From positions 1 through 18,238 of the forward strand of contig JAADFL010000148.1 in the NCBI GenBank assembly GCA_013152945.1: a stretch of 18,238 nt of DNA, written 5' to 3'. This DNA is from Deltaproteobacteria bacterium (GTDB taxonomy: Bacteria > Myxococcota_A > JAADFL01). The first letter of the stretch is position 1; each line of letters opens with the position of its first letter. The notes below the pieces were generated by a model that was not told the DNA's origin, searched no databases, and saw only the letters and a list, made by a program, of their open reading frames with translations. Positions 6,861 through 15,000 of this stretch are shown piece after piece. A program made the translations under genes and the position numbers.

Positions 6861-9452
6861 GATGACAAACCCGTTATTACTTCGAAGACCAACGGTCCTC
6901 TCACTGTAAAGGATCTCGAGCATTTCCAAAATTCGAGGGGTGAGAACATAGAGGTAAAGCCGGTCATGGCACTATGCAGGTGCGGGGCATCGAAGAGAAA
7001 GCCCTTTTGTGACGGAAGCCATGCGCGAATCGGGTTTGACGACAAAAAGTCGACGGAAAGAGTTGATGACAGGCTGGACACGTATCAGGGTGAAAAGATC
7101 ATTATATATGACAACCGTGGAGTTTGCTCCCATGCGGGATATTGCACGGCCAACCTGCCTGAAGTTTTCCATATGGGCACAGAACCATGGATCGATCCAA
7201 ACGGTGCCGATCCTGCGGAGTTACGCAGGGTCATAGACATGTGTCCTTCCGGGGCTCTCGCCTATGCCCGGGATGGCCGGGGGACGGGCGAGGAAACAGA
7301 AGAGCCCGGGATCCAGGTTTCCCTTAACGGTCCTTACCTGGTAAAGGGCGGTGTGGAACTCGCTGGAGCTGACCTCGGCCAGGGCGTGCCAAAGGACCAC
7401 TATACACTGTGCAGGTGCGGCAAGTCGGGCAACAAACCCAGATGCGATGGATCCCATTGGTACGCAGGCTTCCAGGACGATGAGGCCCTCACCATCTCGG
7501 CCGCCAACAGGACCGGCAAGGCGGAGCCGAAACGGTTCAAGGTCGCCGAGCCCGGTGCACTTGAAGAGGGCGGCATGCTATCCATCGAGGTCGCGAACAG
7601 GCAGATGGTAATATCCAGGATCGACGGTAAGTACTATGCTGTCCAGGGCGTGTGCCCACACCAAGGCGGCCCCCTTGGGCAGGGCAGGATAGACAACAAG
7701 GTCTTGAGGTGTCCCTGGCATGGCCATCCATTCGATCCCAGGACCGGTAAATCCTTGGCGGATGACCCGGACCTGGAGGTGTACACCGTGCAGGAGCGCG
7801 ACGACGGCGTGTACATCGAAGTGGACGAACCGGATAAGCCCGGCTGGACGGTTGGGCACCTGATCGCCGAGACCATGGTCAACTGGGGAATTACCCATGT
7901 GTTCGGAATGGTGGGTCACTCAAATCTGGGCCTTGCAGAAGGAATCCGCGTTCAGGTCGAGAAGAATAAGCTCAATTACATTGGAGTTCGGCACGAAGGT
8001 ACAGCCGCCTTTGCCTGCTCGGCTTTCGCCAAGGTCTCGGGCGGAATTGCGGCCTGCCTGACCATTGCAGGACCAGGGGCCACAAACCTGCTTACCGGGC
8101 TCTGGGATGCAAAAATGGATCGTGCGCCTGTGTTGGCGTTAACAGGCCAGATCGATACGCATTTCATCGGGCCGGGAGCATTCCAGGAGGTGGACTTGCG
8201 ATCCGCCTTCGCTTCGGTTGCTGATTTCTCCAAGACGGTGCTTCCAGGCTCTGACCATGCAGAACTGGTTTCCTTGGCCTTGAAACATGCCATAGTGAAC
8301 CGTGACGTGGCTCACCTGATAGTGCCCGATGATGTCCAGGGCCAGGACGCGGGAATCCAGGCCCCGGGGCGCCCCGAGGGAAGGCTTGCGGAAACGGCTA
8401 TCAAGCCTCCGGACCAGTCCGTGGACATGGCAATGTACAGGATAAACAGGGCAAAACGACCGGTGGTCATAGTTGGGTACGGGGCAAGAAACGCAATGGA
8501 TCGAATCATGGAACTCGCAGGGCGGCTCAATGCGCCCGTGCTCACCACGTTTAAGGCAAAGGGGCAGATTCCGGACCATCATCCTCTTGCCTGCGGAGTC
8601 CTGGGAAAGAGCGGTACGCCCGTGTCGAGCTGGTTCATGAACAACTCGGACCTGCTCATCGTATTCGGCGCGTCATTTTCCAGGCATACGGGAATCGACA
8701 AGAACAAGCCCATTGTCCAGGTGGACTTCGATCGCATGGCCCTCGGCCGATTCCATCCGGTGCACTCGCCCATCTGGGGCGACGTAGGAGAGACCGTATC
8801 CGCAATATTGGAGAGGTTGCCCGCAAGTGCGGGAGGCGTCGATTGCAGGAACGAGATTGCAGAACGGTGGAGTATGTGGCGCACCGAAAAAACAAGGAGG
8901 GCGGCCATGACCGGGGACAATGGATTGAACTCGGCACTGGTTATGGAAGCGCTCTCCCGCATTGCCCCCAAGAGAGCATTGTTCTGCGTGGACGTAGGCA
9001 ACAACACTTACTCTTTCGGGCGGTATTTCGAGTGCGACGACAACAGGGTGATAATGTGCGGATACCTCGGTTCCATAGGATTTGCATTGCCTGCGGCAAT
9101 TGGCGCGAGCCAGGCGGGTTCCGGGCGTCCCATTGTGGCCCTGGGTGGTGACGGCGGTTTCGGTCAGTACATGGGAGATTTCAGCACGGCAGTCCGTCAC
9201 AACCTGGACATCACCAGCATAGTCCTGAACAACGGCGAACTCGGGAAGATATCACAAGAGCAGCGCGATGCAGTGCTGCCGGTCTGGCAGACCGGGCTCA
9301 CGAATCCCGGGTTCGCAGAATTTGCAAGGGACTGCGGTGGATTCGGGGTGCGAGTGGATTCAGGAAAAGATCTCGGCGATGCATTGAGCAAGGCCTTTGC
9401 ATACAAGGGGCCTTCACTCGTGGAGATAATAACGGATCCGATATTGACCTGA
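6858..9452 (+). CDS. CDGSH-4Fe4S-CDGSH-Rieske-thiamine diphosphate enzyme fusion
   Basis: This 864-residue protein joins five modules in one intact frame. CDGSH zinc-finger-like domain 1 has CRCGASKRKPFCDGSH (Cys40, Cys42, Cys51, His55). A divergent 4Fe-4S mono-cluster domain (YjdI/Fer4_19 type) has Cys90, Cys96 and CPSGAL with Cys129. CDGSH 2 has CRCGKSGNKPRCDGSH (Cys185, Cys187, Cys196, His200). A Rieske domain has CPHQGGPL (Cys266, His268) and CPWHGHPFD (Cys285, His288). From about 335 to the end lies a full ThDP enzyme of the pyruvate oxidase/acetolactate synthase superfamily, with catalytic Glu380 in RHEGTAAF and the ThDP/Mg motif GDGG (764-767) ending in NN (791-792). All cluster ligands are present. 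It is probably a cytosolic 2-oxoacid decarboxylating oxidoreductase passing electrons to its own clusters; substrate and acceptor are unknown. It leads the operon with the ergothioneine-type genes. Confidence 0.88.
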   Translation: MDDKPVITSKTNGPLTVKDLEHFQNSRGENIEVKPVMALCRCGASKRKPFCDGSHARIGFDDKKSTERVDDRLDTYQGEKIIIYDNRGVCSHAGYCTANLPEVFHMGTEPWIDPNGADPAELRRVIDMCPSGALAYARDGRGTGEETEEPGIQVSLNGPYLVKGGVELAGADLGQGVPKDHYTLCRCGKSGNKPRCDGSHWYAGFQDDEALTISAANRTGKAEPKRFKVAEPGALEEGGMLSIEVANRQMVISRIDGKYYAVQGVCPHQGGPLGQGRIDNKVLRCPWHGHPFDPRTGKSLADDPDLEVYTVQERDDGVYIEVDEPDKPGWTVGHLIAETMVNWGITHVFGMVGHSNLGLAEGIRVQVEKNKLNYIGVRHEGTAAFACSAFAKVSGGIAACLTIAGPGATNLLTGLWDAKMDRAPVLALTGQIDTHFIGPGAFQEVDLRSAFASVADFSKTVLPGSDHAELVSLALKHAIVNRDVAHLIVPDDVQGQDAGIQAPGRPEGRLAETAIKPPDQSVDMAMYRINRAKRPVVIVGYGARNAMDRIMELAGRLNAPVLTTFKAKGQIPDHHPLACGVLGKSGTPVSSWFMNNSDLLIVFGASFSRHTGIDKNKPIVQVDFDRMALGRFHPVHSPIWGDVGETVSAILERLPASAGGVDCRNEIAERWSMWRTEKTRRAAMTGDNGLNSALVMEALSRIAPKRALFCVDVGNNTYSFGRYFECDDNRVIMCGYLGSIGFALPAAIGASQAGSGRPIVALGGDGGFGQYMGDFSTAVRHNLDITSIVLNNGELGKISQEQRDAVLPVWQTGLTNPGFAEFARDCGGFGVRVDSGKDLGDALSKAFAYKGPSLVEIITDPILT

Positions 9453-9521
9453 CATGGGGCTCGATTCTTGGAATAAAGGATTGCCGGGGGCATTTTTAAT
9501 ATTTTTTAAAAGGAGAAAAGA

Positions 9522-10802
9522 ATGGTGACCGAGATATCGACCGAGAGGCTTGCGGAAGTTATAGGTGACGGGCGTTACAGGATAATCGATGCCAGGCGTA
9601 TCGATGCGTACAACGGTTGGTGCATGAAAGGTGAGGCACGCGGGGGGCACATAAGGGGAGCAAAGTCCATTCCTGCAGCCTGGTCACAACAGGAGGATTG
9701 GCCACAGATAATCCGTTCCAAGGGAATAACTTCGGTCGAACACATAGTCGTCTATGGGTACACCGACGACGAGATACAAGCTGTGGCGGACAGGTTCTCG
9801 GCTGAAGGCTACCCGGAAGTCGGTGTGTACACCGGGTTTGTGGATGAGTGGTGCGCGAATTCCGATTTACCCATGGAGAGGCTCGAAAATTATCACAAGC
9901 TCGTGTACCCAGAGTGGGTGGAGAAGCTCGTCTCGGGCAAGAAGCCGCCCGGGTTCAGTGGAGACAAGTTCGCAATATGTCACTGCCACTACAGGAACAG
10001 AGCCGACTATGACCTGGGACACATACCGGGAGCCGTCGCAGTGGACACCCTGGAGTTGGAATCGCCCGGCACGTGGAACCGCAGGTCTCCCGAAGAACTC
10101 ATGAAGGCGCTGACCAAAATGGGGATCACCGCGGACACTACAGTGGTGGTGTACGGCAGGTTCTCCTTCCCGAGAAACGAGGATCCCCATCCGGGCAGCA
10201 GTGCGGGGCACCTGGGGGCGTTCCGCTGCGCTGTTATTATGATATACGCCGGCGTGAAGGATGTGCGCATATTAAACGGGGGCATAGCCTCCTGGGGAGA
10301 GCGGGGATATGCCCTGTCCAGGGAAGAAAACAGGCTGGAACCTGTCGATGACTTCGGGGTGGAGGCGCCGGCAAGGCCGGAAATATTCATCGACACACCC
10401 GAAGCCAGGCAGGTTCTCGCATCACCCGGCGACAACCTGATAAGTGTGCGAAGCTGGAACGAGTTCGTGGGCAAGGTCAGCGGGTACAACTACATTCTCA
10501 AGAAGGGGAGGATACCGGGAGCCGTGTTCGGAAATTGCGGCAGCGATGCGTACCACATGGAGAACTACAGGAACATGGATCTCACCACCAGGGAATACCA
10601 CGAGGTCGAGGACATGTGGCGCGGGATAGGAATCACTCCAGACAGGTTCAATGCCTTCTATTGCGGCACCGGATGGCGCGCCAGCGAGGCATTCATGAAT
10701 GCTTACCTGATGGGGTGGAAGAATATCGCCGTGTACGACGGCGGTTGGTTCGAGTGGTCGAACGATCCGGGTAACCCGATCGAAAAGGGTGAGCCGAAAT
10801 GA
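9522..10802 (+). CDS. eanB: Triple-rhodanese sulfurtransferase, EanB-like (anaerobic ergothioneine synthase)
   Basis: The 426-residue protein has three rhodanese-type domains: about 5-115, 145-265 and 285-420. The loops that would hold the sulfur-carrying cysteine lack it in the first (VVYGYTDDE) and second (VVYGRFSFP). The third has Cys381 in FYCGTGWRAS. Other notable cysteines are Cys153/Cys155 (ICHCHY) and Cys339 (GNCGSD). This layout, with only the last domain active, is that of EanB of green sulfur bacteria, which inserts sulfur from polysulfide into hercynine to give ergothioneine without oxygen; its catalytic cysteine, as I recall Cys412, fits Cys381 with a constant offset of 31. The following gene is the matching histidine methyltransferase, overlapping by four bases, which strengthens the call considerably. 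Ribosome-binding site AGGAGA at 9511-9516. Alternative: an ordinary thiosulfate/mercaptopyruvate sulfurtransferase, less likely. Confidence 0.78.
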   Translation: MVTEISTERLAEVIGDGRYRIIDARRIDAYNGWCMKGEARGGHIRGAKSIPAAWSQQEDWPQIIRSKGITSVEHIVVYGYTDDEIQAVADRFSAEGYPEVGVYTGFVDEWCANSDLPMERLENYHKLVYPEWVEKLVSGKKPPGFSGDKFAICHCHYRNRADYDLGHIPGAVAVDTLELESPGTWNRRSPEELMKALTKMGITADTTVVVYGRFSFPRNEDPHPGSSAGHLGAFRCAVIMIYAGVKDVRILNGGIASWGERGYALSREENRLEPVDDFGVEAPARPEIFIDTPEARQVLASPGDNLISVRSWNEFVGKVSGYNYILKKGRIPGAVFGNCGSDAYHMENYRNMDLTTREYHEVEDMWRGIGITPDRFNAFYCGTGWRASEAFMNAYLMGWKNIAVYDGGWFEWSNDPGNPIEKGEPK

Positions 10803-11824
10803 TCTGCAACGGAGATGCCGGAGGAAACGGCTCGAACGTGTATGGGGATGAGGGGCTGCAGCACATGTATTCCAAGGGCGGGCTTGATTCCGCTGTTTTC
10901 GGTGAGAGAGCTGAGGAAATACTGGCCGGTCTCGAGTCGCGGAGAAAGTACATACCCAGTAAATTCTTCTACGACGCCAGGGGCTCGAAGCTGTTTGAGG
11001 AAATAACCAGGCTCGACGAGTACTATCCGAGCAGGACCGAGAAGCGGATAATGCGCGATAATGCCCCCGAAATCGTTAATGAGTTTGAAGGTGCAACCAT
11101 TGTAGAGATTGGAAGCGGTGATTGCTCAAAGATATCCATCCTCCTGGACGCCATGTCCCCCGAGGCGCGACACAGCATCGTGTACGTACCCGTGGACGTC
11201 AGCCCCAGCGCCATACAAGAGTCGAGGTGCAGGCTGCGGGATTCTTTCGGAGTTGTGCAGGTAGATGAATTGGTGGCCGATTTCACCGGGAATATCGACG
11301 CATTGTCCAAATACCACAATAAGATCTTGTGCTTTTTCGGCAGCACCATAGGCAACCTCGATCGCGAGCAATCTATTGGATTTGTAAGAAAAATTGGAAA
11401 GCTTATGGAATGCGGCGAACGCTTCCTGCTGGGTCTCGACATGGTCAAGGAACGTGAGGTACTGGAGCGAGCTTACAACGACAACAAGGGCGTCACCGCC
11501 GAGTTCAATAGGAATATACTCAAAGTAGCCAACCGTATAGCAGGTACTGACTTTATTCCGGATATGTTCGAGCACGTGGCCTTTTACAACCGGAAGGCGA
11601 ACAGGATAGAGATGTACCTTGAAGCCAGGGGCACAACAGAAGTCCACACACCGTTGCTAAAACAGGAATTGCTTATAAAAGAGGGAGAAAGGATCCACAC
11701 GGAGAACTCGCATAAGTTCACATTGGAGCACGTCTCCTTGTTTGCAGAGGCAGGCCACCTCGATGTCGAGAGAGTTTTCAACGATTCAAGGCACTGGTTC
11801 AGCATAGTTGAATATGTGAAATAA
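10799..11824 (+). CDS. egtD: L-histidine N-alpha-methyltransferase (EgtD/EanA)
   Basis: The 341-residue protein is a clear EgtD-family enzyme, using three S-adenosylmethionines to turn histidine into hercynine, the first step to ergothioneine. The family block KFFYDARGSKLFEEIT (55-70) and EYYPSRTE (74-81) are present, with SAM motif EIGSGDCSK (103-111). Residues known to bind histidine in Mycobacterium EgtD have counterparts at a constant offset of 20: Asn186 (GSTIGN), Tyr226 (RAYND), Met272, Glu302 and Ser304 (TENSHKF), corresponding to Asn166, Tyr206, Met252, Glu282 and Ser284. Histidine specificity is therefore expected. Its ATG overlaps the upstream stop as ATGA, indicating translational coupling. 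No EgtB (oxygen-dependent sulfoxide synthase) or EgtE is nearby, which fits the anaerobic EanA/EanB route. Confidence 0.9.
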   Translation: MICNGDAGGNGSNVYGDEGLQHMYSKGGLDSAVFGERAEEILAGLESRRKYIPSKFFYDARGSKLFEEITRLDEYYPSRTEKRIMRDNAPEIVNEFEGATIVEIGSGDCSKISILLDAMSPEARHSIVYVPVDVSPSAIQESRCRLRDSFGVVQVDELVADFTGNIDALSKYHNKILCFFGSTIGNLDREQSIGFVRKIGKLMECGERFLLGLDMVKEREVLERAYNDNKGVTAEFNRNILKVANRIAGTDFIPDMFEHVAFYNRKANRIEMYLEARGTTEVHTPLLKQELLIKEGERIHTENSHKFTLEHVSLFAEAGHLDVERVFNDSRHWFSIVEYVK

Positions 11825-11966
11825 CAGTAAGCAACAACACTATTTTGCGAAATCGAATGAGAAGCGGTGACTTCAATGAAAAAATATATATTTGAAAAAC
11901 CTTCTTGTTTGCACATAACTTCGAATGATGCTACATTAACGTTGCTTTCAGTTGGTTGAAGCGAAT

Positions 11967-11980
11967 AAAAAAATTTTTTT
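11967..11980. repeat. A7T7 tract in the lipoprotein gene leader
   Basis: Seven A followed by seven T forms a perfect 14-base AT palindrome, 25 bases before the lipoprotein ATG and 12 before its ribosome-binding site AAGGGGGT (11991-11998). The surrounding 11875-11985 is strongly AT-rich compared with the flanking coding DNA and includes another AT palindrome at 11882-11893. This is probably leader or promoter DNA for the downstream gene; no pair of hexamers was convincing. Confidence 0.4.
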
Positions 11981-12005
11981 AACCTCGTACAAGGGGGTAA
12001 ATACT

Positions 12006-15000
12006 ATGAGCAAGCCGGGAAAACCTGTTTTAAGTTATGTTTTTCCCGCAGCCTTCCTGGCAGCGGCTTTTTTATTTTTTTTTGGGGGGTGTAGCCCGGG
12101 CAATGGTAATTTGTCGGCTTCAGACCTTGCAGAACGGCTGTCCAAGGCATTGAAATTCGAGGACGGCTCAGAGGAAGACGGGGCACCTCCGGACCCTTCG
12201 GACGGTTCCGACATGGCTGCGGTTCTTGCAGTGGACCTGCCTTCAAAGATTTATGGGGGCCAGGGCTTCATCATCGTAATAGAGGTGGATGCGCCGAGCG
12301 AAGATGCGGCACGCTATGCCCGCATAGGCATAGATGGGTATGGCGAGCGGCACTATAAAACCGAAGCTCATATGGCTCGATGGGATCCCGAGCAGGGCAG
12401 GGGAACCGTGGTAATCACGGCCAACCTTTTGAGGGATGAAAAGCTGTACGGCCAGACCTTTCGTCTCAAGGCCGGTCTGGAGACGCTGGACGGCAAGGTT
12501 GGCAGGTACAAGGATTTCGCCTTGAACATCACGGGACCTTGCGTATCCGAGGACGAGGTGTGCGACAGGTTGGACAACGACTGCGACTTAAGCGTGGACG
12601 AGGACTTTGTCGACCGTTTCACGGAATGCACGCTGGGAGATGTCTCCACGGGTTGCCAGGTAAGGGGGCTCATGGACTGCTCGGACGATGGCACAAAGCT
12701 TGAGTGCAAGGCCGATCTGTCCGCCAAGAACGGCCGGGAATGTAACGACGGCCTGTGGTGTACGGTGGGCGAAACCTGTCAAAACGGGCAGTGCACGGCC
12801 GGTGCAGACCGCGACTGCACGGCAGAAGATGATGACTGCAACCTGGGCACCTGCGACGAGGACACGGACAGTTGTGTCAAGAAACCAAAGGCCGGGGAAG
12901 CAACTTGCGACGATGGTTTGTGGTGCACCATCAACGACAAGTGCGAAAACGGGGAATGCAAGGGCCAGGCCAGGGACTGCAGCGGTTCCGGCGACGACTG
13001 CCATCCAGGTGCTTGTGACGACGGGAATGACACGTGCGTTCCGGGAGCCGCATACGCCGATGACTCGCCTTGTGGTAACGGCGGTGTCTGCCTTGGCGGA
13101 ATCTGCGGAACCCACGAATGCCCGGAGGCCGACACCGACTTATGCAGTGATGACGGAACCACACTGGAGCATTGCGCAGCCGATGCAATGGGCTTCAGGA
13201 AGAAGAGCACCAAGGAAATCTGCTCGGGCGAAACTCCGTTTTGTCATCCAACGCTGCTCGCCTGCGTGGCTTGTGTGCATAATTCGGACTGCAACGAGGG
13301 GGCAGGTGAAATATGCCTGCAGGGCAAGTGCGGAACCCACGAGTGTCCAAAGGTGGATGACACGCGTTGCAACCCGGCGGGCGACGCCATAGAGACGTGT
13401 ACCACCAATACGGACGGCTTCCGGGTCTGGACGCAGACAGAGACTTGTACCGGCGGCACCCCTGCATGCGATCCGTCCGGTCCAACCTGTGTGGAATGCA
13501 CCTCGGACGATCACTGTGCTATACGGGCCGGGGGAGACACGTGCGAGAACAAAGCCTGCGTCTGCGGGGCCGGTGGTAATGAATGCTCCGGCGATACCCC
13601 TGCATGCCGGGAGAGCGATCACACGTGTGTCGAATGCGTGGCCGCCTCGGACTGTTCGGGCTTCGAGGTGTGCGGGGCAAGCAATGCCTGCGGCCCTTTG
13701 TTCCCGGAGAGCCGCGACTACATACTCTGGCCGGCCGATTTCGAGGCATTGGCCGTGGAAGACGTGAACATGGATGGCGAACCGGATGTGCTTGCGATCT
13801 CAATCGACTCCGGGCTGGGTGTCTGGTTCAACAACGGCGGAAGGCTCCTGAATTCGGCGCCAACGGTCTACAAGGTGGATCCGGGCGGCCAGATGAACCA
13901 GCCCACCGAGATGGTAACCGGCGACTTCAACGGTGACAGTGCACCGGACCTTGCAATCTCGGACTACGGTGCTCCCACGTTCGCTGCGATCCTCATGAAT
14001 GACGGCACAGGCAAGTTCAGCACATCTCTCAAGATCGACATGAACAACGATTCGTTCCAGAGGTACGAAATGGGTACAGGTGACCTGGACTCGGACAATG
14101 ACATCGACCTGGCCGTATTCGACCGGTGTACAGACACAGGGCCTACCACCCGGGGTGTTCGCGTGTTCCTTAACGATGGAGACGGAACCTCGTTCACCGA
14201 GGGCGGCTGTTACGGGGACCTGGGCCAGGCGTTGGCCATGACTACCGTGGACTACGACTCGGACGGAGATTTGGACCTTGCGTTGCTCAATTCGACCGAT
14301 TATAACGTCAAATTTCTGGAAAATAACGGCTCAGCCGTGTTTACGGTCCACGAGTCAATTCCGTTCGACACTGCGGACGACATGTATGTACACGATCTGA
14401 ACGGCGACAAGCTTCCCGATTTTGTTGTGACGAGCTGGTTCCACGACAACTTTACCGTGTGCCTGAACAAGGACAGAATAAACGGGGACGTGGCTTTCGA
14501 CTGTACCGCGTACGACGTGGCTCCTTTCAAAAACCCTGTAGCGCCGGTTGCCCTTGACATGGATGGTGACAATGACATGGACCTTGCAGTCCCGTGCTCA
14601 TACGGGGACGGCTTGCTCCTGTTCGAAAACAACGGGTTAGGAGGATTCACGTACGTGCAAACGTATGTTACCGGATTTCGCCCGCGCGTGGTTGCACAAG
14701 GCAACCTTGATTCCGATACTTTGGATATTGCCGACCTGATCGTGGGATGCAGTTCGACCGACAACTCGAAGCTGATTCACTTGCGCATGTTCACGGGCAG
14801 AAGCGATGGAACCTTCAACGGCCCGGCAGGAACGGCCGAGGGAGGATCCGCAGGTTATATAGACGTGGCCGATTTGGACCAGGACGGCGATGCAGACGTT
14901 GTGTACTCGGAGCGTTCGAATGACAAGATAGTCGCCTTCATAAACCAGAACGGCCGCTTGGCCATGGGTTTCGAGACAACCGTGGGAGATGAACCGACGA

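Noticed and set aside
6858-9452. Sulfoacetaldehyde acetyltransferase (Xsc) or a plain acetolactate synthase as the ThDP enzyme
   Set aside because: The sulfur context made Xsc tempting, but I see no Xsc-specific signature and the N-terminal redox domains point to electron transfer. The substrate is left open.
9522-11824. Aerobic ergothioneine cluster (EgtB/EgtE type)
   Set aside because: No DinB/FGE-sulfatase-type EgtB, no PLP-dependent EgtE and no EgtA/EgtC are present; the rhodanese neighbour fits the anaerobic route instead.
11967-11980. A7T7 tract as intrinsic terminator of the ergothioneine operon
   Set aside because: It is ~140 bases beyond the stop, has no GC stem before the T-run and sits next to the ribosome-binding site of the next gene; it is better read as leader DNA.
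12588-13115. Minus-strand and alternative-frame open frames across the Cys-rich region
   Set aside because: They arise from the GC-rich repeat codons of the lipoprotein; none has a plausible start or a protein-like composition.
12741-13553. CRISPR or mobile repeat array
   Set aside because: The repeats are in frame, 165 and 225 bases long and diverged, so they are protein module duplications, not CRISPR.
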